Positions 21,280 through 35,000 are shown, counted from the first letter of the stretch. The stretch is 64,000 nt of DNA from Gnetum montanum (GCA_015680685.1 MNCI01003349.1:2049-66048), one strand, 5' to 3'. A program made the numbers and translations. Notes: generated by a model from the letters alone, not told the origin.

Positions 21280-24080
21280 TCATGTGGTTCCTGGTGATGG
21301 TGGCTCCTCCATGGGCCTCTTCCCCTTATCTTATGCTCTAGGCTTTGGAAATGGATATCTCTAAAGGATCGCCTAAAACTTTTCTTCTTTGGTTCGGGGA
21401 TAGTGTGCCATCCATGCTGATGTTCTAATATTTGATGGAGTCGGCACCTCCCATGGACACGACAATTGCAGAAACATTTGATTGGCTTTAACATACCAAG
21501 CTGTAAGTAATTGTCGTTCCTCCTTGTAGGCTTTGGCTTTGTCTCTACATTCTTGGTAATCTATGAGCCATTCAACCAAATCTGCTACAACATCATTTTC
21601 CCCTTGGTAGTTGGCTTTAACCACCTCTAACTCAAAATTTGCTACCTCTAATTTATACAGTCTTTTTATGTTCAACAAATTCTACTTCATACTTAGCATA
21701 GGTGGCTACTACCTACTTCTCCAATTCTATCCTCGGACATCCTGCTATCAACATGGCTAAGTTGGCATACCACAAGTTTGCCAACTCAATGTACTTAGTG
21801 AGATCCTAGATCTACAGGTCTTGGCTCTTTAGTTCTGCTTACTGGGTGAAGGCATAAGTATCCAGTATGGCCCACCAATCATCATTCTAAGCACTAAGAG
21901 TGTTAATATGGGTCTTGGCCATATGAATTTCTTTTTCAATGATCTTCTTATACATCCCCACCTAGTATCAGAAATGTTCCTTCAACTTTTCATGTCACTT
22001 AGCTTTATTCTACCACGTGCTTATTTCAATGGTCATCTTTTGACAGATCATGCGTACCTCCTCCATTGAGAGGGTCTTATTTTCTCTAGCTAAGTAATCC
22101 ATGTCTTGGGTTGACCCTTATTAATTATTCTCAATTTTGCTGGAAATTCTCCTCAAGAACATTCTTCTATTTTTCAGTTGTGGTCAACTAGAGATTCTCA
22201 GCAGCAAGGAGTTTATTTTGTTCTTGTAAGGCTTTGAATGCTTTAGCATGTGCATATGTTTGGGCTTGTGCCTTTGAAGCATCCTAATCAACCTTCTCTT
22301 TTTCCCTTGCCACCATTTTATTCTCTTCTAAAATTTTATTCAGTTGCTCCATCCAAAATGACTCTGGCTGGTTGGTTGGGATAACTTGAAATAGATCTAG
22401 CTGTGCAGCTTGTAGGGTGATGAACTTCTCTTGGAGTCTTCTCAACTTGTCCTCAACATGTTCAGCCCTAACCTCCACCATGACCAACATTCCTTTTGTG
22501 GAAATAAGGTTTGATTGTGTTGCTGTGACATCTTGAGGGATGTCAAACAAAGACTTCATTACTTATCCTGTTTGCAACAACCAATCCAAAGCATCCTCAT
22601 GTTTCACAGGAGTTATCAAAGGACTAGCTAGAACTTGAGCATTGCGTGCTTCTGTGAGGTCTATAGATGGCACAAAAGGGACATTGAATGATTCTTTGAT
22701 GTGTTCTGCGATCACTTCTACTACTCTAGTTGCATCTTGGTGTTACATGAATACTACTGTGGCATCTTCACTAGTTTCTAATTACACTTGAAAAGATGCA
22801 GCGTTTTCAAAGATTTGTTGTGACCAATGTGATTCCCCTCCTCCTGTTTGTATAGAAACCTCATCCAATGTGTGATTAATTGAGACCATGGTCTATACAG
22901 CATCGTTAATGACCTTGAAGAGGTTACCTTCATCATGACTTCCCCAACTAATCAATTCTGCAATGGCCTTGAGGTGGCTCATTGATGGTTGATAATCTTA
23001 CGGTGGTAGTGACAGTTGGTCTTATTGGCCTATGGGTTATGTGTTGGGCCCTAATCCTTGTTGTTGAGTAGGCATCATGTCTGGGAGTTGGCTAGGCCCT
23101 ACTGTTTGAGGTGTAGTGGGCCTAATCGTCTACTCTTACTTAGGCTCTAATGTCTCACCAGTATCTTTCCTTGGTGATAGTGGCTTTAGTAATTCAGCAT
23201 ATGAGGCATTTTGAGCTTTTCTAGGGACATCATTAGTGTACCCTAGAATTCCAACATGTTGACACAACTTCTTAATTAGATAGGGGAAAGGCAATGCAAA
23301 CTTCCTCGTCTTATGTTCTTCAAACTGCCTCAATATTTCTATGAGATATAGATGAGGCAAGGTGGCATCAACCTTGCCCATCAAGATTGCACTTCCTCTA
23401 GCCACATAGGTGGAAATTCTATTTAGTTCTTTTGTTGAGAAGATGTGATAGGTTTCAATTTTGAAATAGATTCTCTCTTCAAGGGTGAGTTCCCCATATG
23501 TTTTATCTTCCTTGTCGTATGCCCTTTTTAACCATATTTTCCATGCATCAGCATCAAATCAAGTAGACAGGTGAGTAACCTTGGGCCCTATATTCATAAG
23601 GTTCAGAACTTCCAAAATGGCCTTAGCAGAGAAATCAACTGAAATCCCACCAATATCAGTAGTGGTGCTTTTTTCCTTATTATGCCAAAATTGGTACATC
23701 TCTCCCAAATACCATTTGCCACTCTCTAAGAGAACAAGCCATAGTGGAGATTCTTTGAGTTGATCTCTAATTAATTCAAGGAAAAATTTGATAAAGGGTC
23801 CAAAATTGAGTTCCACGATCACTACAGTTGACGTGGAACTTTCCCAAATCACCTGAACGCATTCTGAGGATAATGTGAGATGTTGTTCCTGTTCAGGTGC
23901 CCTACCTTCTCCACCTTCTGCATGTCTAGATTGTGTAGTAACAGGGGGTTCTAAATGGATGCTAAAGGATTGTGCTTCCTACTCTACATGTTCTATAGAA
24001 GGTCCTTGGCCTCTACCTCTCCTTGGTCGTTTAAATGCAACCTAAGAGGATCCTCCCTATTGTCCTCATTTAGGGACCCT
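21280..24080 (-). pseudogene. Element C ORF2: plant transposon/envelope-like domain plus coiled coil
   Basis: The start is inferred at 24080 by alignment with A and B; the ATG is now AGG. A basic stretch (KRPRRGRGQGP) follows. The conserved domain (about 23852-23136) is well preserved: ELNFGPFIKF, KWYLGEMYQFWHNKEK, IGGISVDFSAKAILEVLN, then ARGSAILMGKVDATLPHLYLIEIL and FALPFPYLIKKLC. The stretch 22559-22284 is a clear coiled coil (VEDKLRRLQEKFITLQ), and helix-rich sequence continues to about 21500. The C-terminus (RPMEEPPSPGTT) ends at 21280. It is the best copy for reading the protein, though stops and frameshifts remain. Its presence in an element without pol implies selection or ride-along with gag. 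Confidence 0.72.
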
Positions 24081-26011
24081 CTACAATCACACAAGATCAA
24101 CTATTAGTAAGGTTATTTAACAAAATTTAATTATCTTATACCTTACTAATTACCTTTAAATGAATTCAATCCTTGCTGAGTGTGATTTAGAGTTGGAAAT
24201 TTTTAAGAAAATCCTCCTAAAATTTTTAATATTGGGCCCAATTTGATCAGGTGACTCCAAAATTAGTTTGGCATAAGTTCTTAGCATTTCTTAAGATCAC
24301 TTACCCCTATGATATCCTTTAGGCAAAAGAAAATTTTGAAAATGTTATGCACAACTTGGAGCGTACCCTTCCCCCAAGACTGAGTTAAACACTCCAGGTT
24401 TAAGTAGGTTTGATCAGAAGAAGAATCAGAGCATTAATGAGCAATATATTGATGTCTAAATGATAAGTGCACAAGCTTGAAAATTTGTGGAAGAAAATTG
24501 CAATAACTCCCCTTGCATGAACAATTGAAAATGATGTTGATGCATGTGGGGGTTCCATATATATATGTTTTATGGACACGATATCACATACACACTAGGG
24601 CGGACCTGATATCAAGTACCCGATATTGCATCCCCTCCAAAATAGGGTACTTGGCAAAATCAATAAATTTTTGAATTTTCATAGTCAAGAATGAAGGATT
24701 TAAGGTAAATTTGAAATATATAGGGTAATGTTGAATAGAAATTAAGGTACCAAAAGTGTAATAAAGTGGAATTATACAATAAATTTCTTTTTAGTAAGTT
24801 TTAGGGAATAAGGACATGTAGTGGTGCATAGGAACATTTGCGAAGAATAAATTCAGCAAGGCAGTACTCTGAGGGTAGAAGATGATGTAGTGGTGTGCAA
24901 TAAGTATATATTACAAAAGTTACACAAGTGGGTCCTCCCCAAAGTAGGTTCCAACCTATCATGCCCTTGGGTAACCACACCTTAAAATGTCCATGGGCAC
25001 TAAAAGGCTTAAATGCAATATGCACTAGTGCAACAAAGCACACACATGTTAAATACCACCGTGATGAGGTATGAATCCTATGCCACACAAGACACAAGTT
25101 AGAAATACTTGGATAGTGGGGTGAAATGAATCATAGAAGGGATTTCTAAGATTGGTACATGAGGTAACTTACCCTTGGCACAATGAATCCTGATTGTGGG
25201 GCATGATTAATATATCATTAGCCTTTCACTCCAAAATCAAGACCAAGTCCATGCCTCTGATCAATGACATTGCATTGTTTCATCCAATGATGGACAACAA
25301 TAAGAGCATCATGACAACAAGGCATATGATCACTTGGCATTTTTTACAAAGGAGGAGTGATTTGGAATTTTTCTACGGCACATTCTTCTTAATCTTTTCT
25401 TTGTTTTTTTTTTCCTTCTTTCTTTTCTTTTCTCTTTGTCTAGCCACTTTGGCACTTTGTTATTTCCAATAGTGATCTGAAGAAGCCACAAACCTTTAGG
25501 CATGGGTGCATGTCTTTCTAGTGGGACCCTCTAGAATAGCATTGAGTTTCTTTATTGAGTGCCTTTATTACTCTTACTCCCATTTTTTGTTAGATCTATA
25601 AGGATCTTAGTACAACCAAGCCGCATGATAGCACATATAGATGTCACCAAAGAGAATCCATAAGTCCCCTTGATGTCACACCCTGGCCATTCTTGCTTAG
25701 TTCATCATTTTTTCTCTAGGCATAATGAGTACAAAGTTACTTTAAGTTTTAATGATGGCAAGAATATCATCATACCTAGAGTAGAACCTCTTATTAATAG
25801 AATGGGTGGGTGGATGTTGTGGGCTCACTGTCCAAATAATTAGTCACCCATGACTTAATAGCATAGAACAACACCTCAACCAACAAGTCACATGATTATT
25901 TTATTCACAGATGAGATTACCCTCAAAAAGGTAAAAACAACAATTTGAAAAATAAAAAACTAAAAATTGTAAAATCAAAGAAAAGGAAAAAAAGTTTCTA
26001 ATTCCTGCTTA
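24081..26011 (-). other. Element C noncoding spacer with conserved blocks
   Basis: It carries the family blocks in reverse: caagtgggtcctccccaaag at 24925-24944 and ccccttgatgtcacaccctg at 25666-25685. The polypurine-like motif is at about 24365-24385 (cccttcccccaagactgag). Open frames 24801-25097 and 25194-25472 lie here but look noncoding. Confidence 0.6.
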
Positions 26012-28379
26012 TTAAAATGGGGGGTATCCCCCATGACTAATCCTTTGAGCATGGAAAGAATTAATAAATGAAAAATTTGGATCAATGCATGTTAGAAACA
26101 TTGGGGTCTAATCATATCCAAACCACTAGGTTTCTTTTGATGTGGTGGCAGGAATGTATCCACAATGGGCTTCACACACTTGATGAAATTAGGCATAGTG
26201 GGGTAGATTATAAGATGTGGTCATGTGGAAAGAAGCTAACCCACTATGACACCTGTGACCATAAGATGGTATGCAAGGATCGATATGTCTCCCTACATGG
26301 TTGTATCCATTAGGTTGCATGGTTGTTGGAGCATTAATTGATGGCCCATATGAGGTAATAGGGGGCATTGAGTTCAAGGAGGAAGATGCATCACAATGCC
26401 AGGCTTGTGCTGAGTTGGAGGATGTAGTGGTTTCAGAATCATGTTGTCTCTTTCTATGGTCATGCCTAAAGAAAGGATGCTTCGACGTTGTGGAGGACTT
26501 CCACTACTATTGATAGTAGTAGCACAAGTAATGTTTGTGGGTTGGTGTTATGGTGCAAAACCTTCTGGCACAACTGGTGGCAATGTAGAAGGAGGTGAAG
26601 GATGAGAATATTGAAGGTAAGAAGAAGTGTAAGCAACATGAGGTGGTGATCCAGTGGGAGAGGATATGGGATGATAGTACTCGGGGGAATGGTAACGATG
26701 AGGTGAAGCAAAGGATGTTGATCTAGTCAAAGAAATAGGGTGTTGAACATAATAAGCATTTGATGTTGAGGTATACAAAGAATGTGGTTTATTTAGTGGT
26801 GGCCTCCCCCACAACTAGGAATTTTTCCACTGCAGTTGGGCACGGTTATTCCAAACAAAATATGGATGTAACATTCCTTTCCAATGCACATGTAAATGTG
26901 ATAATACTGGGCATTGGCTTTTGGGATGATCGTATAGACAAACATCAAATTGATACTTATGATTTACAATTGAGTTTGTATCCTTATTTGTTTCAACCCT
27001 CCTTTCTGATTGTCGAATGTTATTCTATCCTATTTCTAAGTTTGGCATCCTCTATTTTTTTTGGTTGTCATAGTGATCATGCATGGTTCTACCTCTGATA
27101 ATATTTTCATATTCTCCACATTTTTCATGTACCCATTCTATCATCTTATTGATCTTTTCCTCAATTTCATCTAGTGATTGTAGTATTGGCAAAGATGGAG
27201 ATGATTCCATCTCCTTGAGATGAGTTGATTTCTCCTCTTCATGATTAAGGACCTTTGTTATTTTAAGATTTTGGACTTATTGAGATCTTTCAACATTCTT
27301 CCATTTGGCTATTTTTCCTTCTTCTTTTGCTACCCACTTAATAAGCTCTTAGAATTGGTGGGTTCGTAGTTCATATAGTTGACCTGGGGCATACATCCCT
27401 AGGGTCTCCCTTGTTTCATTACATAGCCCATGCATGATGTGATACATTAGCCTTTTCTTGAAGAACCATGGCCTGGGCAATTTTTTTAATAATGAATAAT
27501 ATCTTTCTAAGGCCATGTCCAAGGGTTTATGGTGCCCTTGTTTCCACTCTTGGATTTGTCTCCTTAAGGCTGACACTCTTGCATAGGTTTGATATTTTTC
27601 ATTAAAGAGTTCTACCATTGTCGGCCAATGGCAAACTAATTTTGAGTTTAAAGACCTATACCATACTTTTTCTTGGACAATGAGTATCATAGGAAAAATC
27701 TTAAGTCTTTGGCACCCATTATCAATGTTGTTCCAAGCACAGGCATCATAGAAGGCTTATAAATGATGTTGCAGATCTAAATCGTAGCCTCCTGAAAACT
27801 TGGGAAAGTTATTTAAATCAAGCCTGGGTAGATGACTTTTCTTATGATGCCTATGGAATATTCAAAAAACCTCTTGTATATGCATTAGGCTCTTAGTGGC
27901 CAACATTGGTTCATCATCACTAAGTAGTTTATGAGTTTGTGGGTTGGGACGATGTTGTCTTTGTTCATGTTTGTGTTCCTAACTTTTCCCTTGGGTTCGA
28001 TTTTTATTTCTACACGGACCCCTTGAGAAATGGTCATCTGTGTCATGACCTGATGTTGAAGGAGTAGAGGAAGATAAAGAACTAGAAGACTCGTCATGAC
28101 TTTTGTAAGTCTCCCACTCATCCCTGGATAAACTCTTGCTAACCATTGAGAAGGTCCTTAGCCTTATGGACCCCTCATTCTATAGGATGTCCCATCCTCA
28201 CTAAAGATGTCAGAGTTGGATGAAAAGAGTCCTTGAGTATCGTTGGGGTGTTTATGAAAACATGAGACTCCTGCATAACATTGAGTACTCCAAACTTCTT
28301 CATCGTCGTATATTTCATTGGTTCTCCAATGAACTACCTCGCTAGGTGTTGCATTAACATTGTCTTGTGAGAGAGACAT
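26012..28379 (-). pseudogene. Element C gag
   Basis: The ATG is at 28379 (MSLSQDNVNATPSEVVHWRTNE). A Ser-rich and then Arg/Lys-rich linker follows near 28080-27960. The gag core is at 27910-27349, best in the piece 27690-27349: WYRSLNSK, MVELFNEKYQTYARV, ERYYSLL, RLMYHIMHGLCNETRETLG. After it come a Lys/Glu helix and a degenerate knuckle (CLYDHPKSQC) missing one Cys, then a Tyr/Pro/Ser-rich tail and the NHVGRHIDPCIPSY segment (26377-26189). It ends GGYPPF at the stop 26014-26012. Frameshifts separate the blocks, so the copy is dead. Confidence 0.82.
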
Positions 28380-28492
28380 TGTTGTGAATTGTGTGTGACT
28401 TAATTGTAATTAACTTATTTCTAAAATATTTTTCATTAATACTACATTACAGCAAGCTTGTATGATATAACTAATCTAGATAACTAGCACTG

Positions 28493-28510
28493 TACTTAGC
28501 AACGATGCCA
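28493..28510 (-). other. Element C primer-binding site (tRNA-Asp, decayed)
   Basis: Minus strand TGGCATCGTTGCTAAGTA lies one base from the LTR. The first 12 bases match the tRNA-Asp complement except at one position. Confidence 0.7.
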
Positions 28511-28511
28511 A

Positions 28512-29367
28512 TGATGAGCAGCGCGGTACCCTTATGCTCAACCATACAAATACAAGCATGTACGTGCGATCTAGTCAAACTCTGTAGATGGACTAGTTAT
28601 GGCACTTAGATAGTTACACATTGATTACAGTTTGCTATCTTCCCACCTGGACTAGCATTTTCTTTGTCACGTATGGTTTAGTCCAAGGTGAGGTGTATGA
28701 TGTCATTCCTAATTACTATGATACTCCTAAAGTCAATAAGAAATAACTTGAGTGAACCAGTAGATAATGGAAAAAAAATCTAAGCTAGCCTAAGTGCATC
28801 CATCCTTAATCATCCATACACATCTTGGACCTCGTGTACTACTTTTGGGATTACTAGGCACACATTACTTGAGCACTACTAGATACGCTACTGGGTTACC
28901 AAGTAGTTACACTTAAATGTTTGTGACTAAGACGTACCCATTCTGCATTAACAACAGGAATAGTAAATGATGATAAAGAAATATTAACTAAGAAAATACT
29001 AATTAATAATTAACAATTAATAAATTACAAAGCTAAGTGAATGATGCAATGAGAGTAATCTCAATCTTTATTGCCGATTGTGTGCGTGTCCAAGTACGTC
29101 ACACTTGAACAAAGGTTTCGTATAATTACAAACATCACACTGTGAGCATGCACTTGGGAAAGAACTAAAAACTAACTGAAAACTGACAAAAAGACTTGAC
29201 CCTAAAGACTTACCAAAAAGACTCCTTTCCTATGCACCTGAGTGATATATTTATAGGCCAATACAGGAATCATGATATCGTGTATTTGATGTCATTATCC
29301 AGGTTGCAATATTGCGTATCCAATATCGAGTACCCGATATTGGGGCCTGGAAAATAGTGATTCATCA
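28512..29367 (-). repeat. Element C 5' LTR
   Basis: The LTR is 856 bp with TGATGA/TCATCA ends. TATA is at 29255-29248 (minus), and GATATC/GATATT motifs are at 29274-29342. Confidence 0.9.
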
Positions 29368-29563
29368 CCTTGGATGTAGTCATGGATAGGTATTACTCTC
29401 TCTTGCATAAACGTCCTGACCATGGTTATTTTCAACGGGAACAACTTTGCCATATCATAGATGAACTTTGATTAGAAACAAGGAGAACCCTTGGGGTCTA
29501 TGCCCAAGGGAGATTGCTAGAACTTTGAGTCCATCAAATTGAAAGGCTCATTAAGTAGGTTGT
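29368..29563 (+). pseudogene. Element B gag, second part (between inserts C and D)
   Basis: After the second ccttg target copy the + strand reads DVVMDRYYSLLHKRPDHGYF, then the equivalent of the LCHIIDEL..ETRRTLGVYAQGRLLEL segment, ending ERLIK just before element D. This is the C-terminal half of the same gag core that is in A at residues 200-255, with two stops. It exists only because C and D inserted within 200 bases of each other in one coding region. Confidence 0.8.
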
Positions 29564-30406
29564 TGATGAGTGGTGAGGTACCTGTATGCTCAACCATATG
29601 AATACAAGCATTATGCACAATCTGGTTAAACCCCAAGGACTAAGTGTTTATGCACCTTCACAAAACAAGGATGGATTAGGTGATCATTGTCCTCCCAAGC
29701 TTACTCGTATGGCACAATTGTATGGTTAAGTAAACTTGAGGTATATGATTTTTATGTTTTTTATGTTTATGTCATGGTGTTAAAAGGAAGAAGTGAAATA
29801 ATTAAGTAACTAATTTAAATTAACTAATCTTCTAGGTCCTAACTAGTCCTAACACCAGCATCCATTCATACTCTTTGTACACATCCTGAACTAGTGTAAC
29901 ACTATTGGGATTACCAAACACTAATTGTTATTGGGTTACCAAGTGTTTTGTGTATGCCCGAAGTGGTTGTATTGAGTGTGCTTACTTGTGAAAATTAACA
30001 AACCAATAAAAGCAACATCAATTAACTAATGAAGGCATTAAATAATTGTAAATAACATTAGATGCAATAAATAAGCTATTCTAAATGTTGTAAGGTTTAT
30101 CACAAAGTTCGTATTTATTTCTAGACACAAGGTGTGCTCAAGTACACAATGCTCGAATAAATATCTGTTCACTTTATGACTCCTACTGTAGGTGCTTAGA
30201 AATAATTCTAACTCTAGAAAGGGAAAAATGTAAGAGTTTTGGTAAGGGACTAAGAAACTAATGCCAAAACCAAGTGCGCCTACCTCTTATTTATAGGCAA
30301 CGAGACAGGTCCCGATATCAGATGTCTGATATTTCTTGCTAAGCTCTAATATCGTAGACCTGATATCATAGATCCAATATCACGATCCTGATATCACGGT
30401 TCATCA
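29564..30406 (-). repeat. Element D 3' LTR
   Basis: The LTR is 843 bp. TATA is at 30295-30288 (minus). GATATC/GATATT motifs lie at 30313-30396. The motif pair attgggattaccaaacac and attgggttaccaagtgt is at 29913-29953. Confidence 0.9.
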
Positions 30407-32115
30407 TACCCCACGACTGAATGAAAACTCATCCTCAAGTTCCTTACAAAATATTGGAAATGTATAGGATTATTGACATGAAGTGACAAACTTAAACTTC
30501 CCAGTGAATGGATTGACAAATATATTACAACATTGGTGTTCATACCCATTGTGGTGAACATTGTACATAGATGACATCTAAACCTTTATTTGATAGCTTG
30601 GAGAGAGAGAGAAGAGAAAATGAGGTGCGTTGCTGTCGATGTCAAGACTGTGCATACCATTGTTCATCCATGGCTATATAATGCATGTTCCTTGAATGAT
30701 TACTTTAGCTCCAGTCCATCTTGAGTGCTCCCTCCTATCCCAGTCCATTGTTCATGTGATCACCATCTACACATACAACATAATCATGAATTAGCAAGGA
30801 TAGATAAGATATAATGTGATTGATACCTTGCCTCGCTATGAAGCACATTTGTTGGGTTGTGGGTATGGTAGATACTAGGTTATAGGTTTGTAACTAGTGA
30901 CTACCTAAGGTGTAGGGGTGAGGTAAGTAATGGAATGGAAAAATTTGTTCCAGGGCCCCCATGACTAAGAGTGAACCTCTATTAGCAATAAGATGGAAAA
31001 TAAAAGAACAAGGAAGAATAGAGAAATAACAACGATGAGGCCAATAAAACAAAATCGGATGTCATGGATGGTTGGAATGGGAAATGGTTGATTGCAAGAA
31101 ATGTTTAAGGAAAATAATTTTATAATTGCACCATCAAGGAATGCCAGTGGGTCCTCCCCAAATTAGGCTCATGCCCTTTATGCCTTGACAAACCCACAAA
31201 CAAAAGAGTCCGTAGGCTCTAGGAATGACATATGGAAACAATGGTTAAGAACTTACCCACAAGAGCATACCAAAGAATAATAATGTGGCAACCAAGATAT
31301 AGAATGATCATAAAATCATCAATGAGGTGGAATATGAAAAGAAATTTGGAACAGAAGAGAGAGTAGGATGGAATCCCAAGACTAAGGTTGTGTAAAGTCC
31401 CTTGTGTATTATGTGGTTAAGGTGACTTAATAGAATTCATTCCAAATCTAGATCAAAACTAACCACATCCAGTGACCTCGCATCAACACACTTGACCAAC
31501 CCATCCTCCTGAAGCAACAAGAATGCATCCATAGAGCCACCACCATTCCAACAAGAGAAAAGTAGAGAAGCAGGAAGTGAGAAAGGGCCTTAGTTAAAGG
31601 GAACCTTCAAGCATGGGTAACATGTCTTTCCAATGCCATAACTAGTGCTTATAGCCCATGTTTCTTTATTATGTCTAAGGGGTGTGCTTTGAATTTTAAC
31701 CAATTTTATTTTTTTGCATGAGAACCACACCATGCAAAGACTTATTTCATTTGGTTAACTTCCTGATATTTGGTCAAGAGCAGAATGGTGGAAGACTGTA
31801 TGAAACACATCCAAGTATCTAAGAGAATAGTCAACAAAAATGTGTCGAATCCCCTTGAGGTCACACCCTTTTCAATCCATTTGAACCTTTCCTTGGTTTG
31901 AAGAATACCAAGCCACTAATTAATTAATAAGTTTACTTAGAAAAAGGGACAGTACAGTTCCAAGATCAAGGAAGATCATAGAGCTAAATGGATGAATGGG
32001 TGATGTGGGCTCATTGCCTATTTTATCAAAAGAAATCATATCTTAGTATCAATAGTAAAAGTCAAAGGTAAAAACCAAACATTAGCAATCAACACTATTA
32101 TAGTACAATCCACCA
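30407..32115 (-). other. Element D noncoding spacer and polypurine tract
   Basis: The polypurine tract (minus TCGTGGGGTA) is next to the 3' LTR at 30416-30407. The spacer holds the two family blocks: gtgggtcctccccaaattag at 31147-31166 and ccccttgaggtcacaccctt at 31851-31870. A cccccatgactaag motif is at 30957-30970. No ORF2-like sequence is found here, unlike A, B and C. Confidence 0.6.
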
Positions 32116-33300
32116 TCATGAGCACTTATTATGTGATGAGTAAGAATAAATCAAATAAAGAAATAGTAAAAATATTAACAATGGTGTAAAACAAAAACAA
32201 GTAAAGACGAAAAATGTGTAAAACAAAAATACAAAAGGAACTAAGGGCTTAGAATGATTAGCATTGGTGGCCATCTCCCCCACGACTAAGTTGGAAGGAG
32301 GAGATCTGAAATAATGAGCAAGGTTGACCATTTATAGAGGTGGTATTAGTACTAGCCTTTTTAGGTTCATGAAAAGGTTTGGTTTGCTGGATGTTGACCA
32401 ATAATTTCCTGTTTGGGCTTTTAGCTTTATAAATCATCATGGCCCCTGAAGGAAAAGTTTCATGAATGATGTAAGGTCCTTCCCATAGTGTTTGCAACTT
32501 AGTTCATTGTAGCACATGTGTGGGATTCCAGTAAAGAACCTTATCCCTCGATTGGTAGTTGACTTTCCTAATCCTAACGTCATGACATTGTTTGTTAAAG
32601 GCCTTGTGCAATTCGTTAGATGCCAGGTGGCTAATTGGTTCTCATCTAGCAAGTTAAGGTTCATTAACCATTCTTTTTATGCTAGATTGAGGTCAAGGTT
32701 AAGGTCACATGTTGTCAATAGGGTACAAAACTTAGCTTGAATAGGAAATGTTAGAAGTTTACCGTACACTAGCTCATAGGGAGAGTAGCCTATAGAGAGT
32801 TTCCATGTGGAGAGGTATGTCCAAAGAGCATCGTTTAGTTTGGTGCTCCAATCTTACCTATATTTGTTAATAGTTCATGTTAATATTTTTGTGATCTCCC
32901 TATTGATGAATTTAGCTTGACCATTCACTTGAGGATGATATGATGTAGTCAACTTATGCTCAACTCCTAAATGTTGCATCAACTTTTGAAAAGTTGCACT
33001 TGTAAAATGTGTTCCATTTACAAAAATAACTGCACGAGGCATGCCAAACCTATTTACAATTTGTTGTTAAACAAATTGTGTTGCGAGAATGATGTACAAT
33101 CTATAACAATGGCTACTTCTACCAACTTTATAAAATAGTCAATAGCAACAACAATGTAGGCCTTTCCATTGGACATTGGTGTAATAGGCCCCATAAAATC
33201 AATTTTCCATATGTTGAAGGGTTCTAAGGCTTGAATCCATTGTTGTGGACCCTCCATTCTAGTATTCATTCCCCCATCATGTTGGCAATGCTCACAAGAT
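32116..33300 (-). pseudogene. Element D integrase
   Basis: The stretch 33269-33054 reads EGPQQWIQALEPFNIWKIDFMGPITP, containing the first catalytic Asp (DFMGP) of the DDE core, followed by VVAIDYFIKLVEV. The remaining core is frameshifted. The C-terminal domain is clear at 32497-32258 (YIIHETFPSGAMMIYKAKS, FHEP) and ends near a tagtcgtgggggagatgg motif. The far C-terminus at 32331-32116 becomes hydrophobic, but this is probably read-through past the old stop, since B ends earlier. Confidence 0.78.
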
Positions 33301-33399
33301 TAGATGAAATGATGAGCACCCTGGAACAATGTAGGCCAATAATATCCTGCAAGCAAGATTTTAATGGTTGTTCGTCTCCTAGCGTAATGACCCCCACAA

Positions 33400-34300
33400 G
33401 GGCCCTCATGACCATCTTGGAGAACTCACAATTGATCTACATTAGGAACACACCATCAAACCAAGTAATCAATACATACTTTATAAAGTTGTTCATTAAT
33501 TTCCATAAAATATTTGGCTCAGTGAAGAAACTGTTGTTTCTTTTTAATGTCTAACCCTTGTGGTGTTTCTTGTGTAAGGAGATAGGTAAGAATACTATTA
33601 TACTAATTTTTCTCTATGGTTAATTGCTTGTTTACTACACCTGCAAAGAGGAGTTTATTGGGGAAATGGTTAGAAATTGGATATTCGTCCTCTTTGTTGT
33701 CCCATTGTAACCGAGATACATGATTAGCAACAACATTCTTGGTGCCTTTACGATCGATCATTGTAAGGTTGAACTCTTGTAAGATCACAAGCCACCATAT
33801 GATGTGAGGGATCACCGTTGGTTTATTCATTAGGAACCAAATTGCACTATGGTCCGTATGTATAAATATCTTATAACCCAATACATAGTGCCTAAATTTT
33901 TCTAGTGCAAACACCATAGCCATTAATTCTTTTTCTATTGTGGTGTAATTAAGTTGTGCACTAGCAATACTTCAACTTGCACAGTAAATGTAATAAGGTC
34001 ATTTTTGATCATCTAACTATGTAAGTATGGCTCCTAAAGCAAAGTTGGATGCATCAGTCATTATGTGGAATGGTCTGAACTAGTCAGGAGCTTGTAGAAT
34101 GGGTGTTTCTATGAGATTCTATTTTAACATTTGGAAGGCTACCTTACATTCCCTAGTCCATTCAAAAGGTATGTCCTTCTTCATTAGTTCTACCAAAGAT
34201 TTTACAATCCTTGAAAAATTCTCAATAAAGCATCTATAATAGCCAGTATGTCCAAGGAATGATCAAATATCTTTTACAGTCTCAAGTTGATGGGTGATTC
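33400..34300 (-). pseudogene. Element D RNase H and connection to integrase
   Basis: The open piece 33923-33603 reads MAMVFALEKFRHYVLGYKIF, HTDHSAIWFLMNKP, then LQEFNLTMIDRKGTKNVVANHVSRL. This is the C-terminal part of a Ty3/gypsy RNase H with its acidic residue kept. Upstream (34300-33930) the N-terminal part is present in shifted frames. Confidence 0.82.
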
Positions 34301-35000
34301 CTTGGATGACTTTAATCTTTTCAATATCTACCTCTATCCCTGTTTGTGAAATCTTGTGCCCTAATACAATGCCTTCTTTTGCCAATTGAGCCTTAAGTTT
34401 GTTTCAATACATTATTTCACTACTTGCTCTAATCGGCCCAATGCTTACTCAAAGTCTACTCCATAGATGAAGAAATCATCCATAAAGACCTCCACACCAT
34501 TTCCTATTTGCTACTAAAATATGCTTAGAACCGAATGTTGAAACGTTGTCGAGGCATTACACAAGCCAAATGGAATCTACTTATGCAAAAGTCCCCCAAG
34601 AACTTGTAAATGTGTTCTTGGCTTGGTCTTCTAGTGCTATCTGAATTTGATTGTATCCACTATAACCATCCAGAAAACTATAGTAGCAATGCCCTGCAAT
34701 GGTGTCTAAGACTTGGTCGATGAATGGCAATGGGAAGTGGTCTTTGAATGTTTCCATGTTCAGTAGCCTAAAGTCTATACAGTCCCTCCATTTACCTCCT
34801 TTTTTAGACACAATAAATAAGGGGCTAACCCATTCACTGTCAAAAATGGGATAGATGAACCCAACTTTTAGAAGTTGTTCAATTTCTTCTTTAACCACTT
34901 GCTTAAGCTTTGGGTTCAGTCATCTTTGTGATTGTCATTGAGGTTTCATGGAGGGGTTAGTGTAAATTCTATGTTGGCATATCCTAGGATCTATTCCAGT
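34301..35000 (-). pseudogene. Element D reverse transcriptase
   Basis: The piece 34898-34581 contains MVKEEIEQLLKVGFIYPIFDSEWVSPLFIV, KGGKWRDCIDFRLLN, FKDHFPLPFIDQVLDTI and FLDGYSGYNQIQI. The catalytic F-M-D-D box is intact at 34486-34475, in a different frame from the first block, so at least one frameshift lies between them. Confidence 0.87.

Larger units (their letters stand above)
20256..29367 (-). mobile_element. Element C: pol-less relative of A (gag + ORF2), inserted antisense in B gag
   Basis: The LTRs are 20256-21090 (3') and 28512-29367 (5'). The 5-bp target duplication ccttg is perfect (20251-20255 and 29368-29372). On the minus strand the order is primer site, gag (28379-26012), spacer, ORF2 (24080-21280), polypurine tract. 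No pol is present. It is the same type as A and keeps the Ser-rich gag linker that A lacks. Confidence 0.92.

Noticed and set aside
25194-25472. Plus-strand ORF with a Phe-rich end in element C
   Set aside because: It is antisense to the spacer; the Phe run is the complement of a purine-rich tract also present in A.
32116-32331. Hydrophobic C-terminus after D integrase as a possible membrane protein
   Set aside because: B stops about 40 codons earlier; the Phe/Leu-rich tail is probably T-rich noncoding sequence read through a lost stop.
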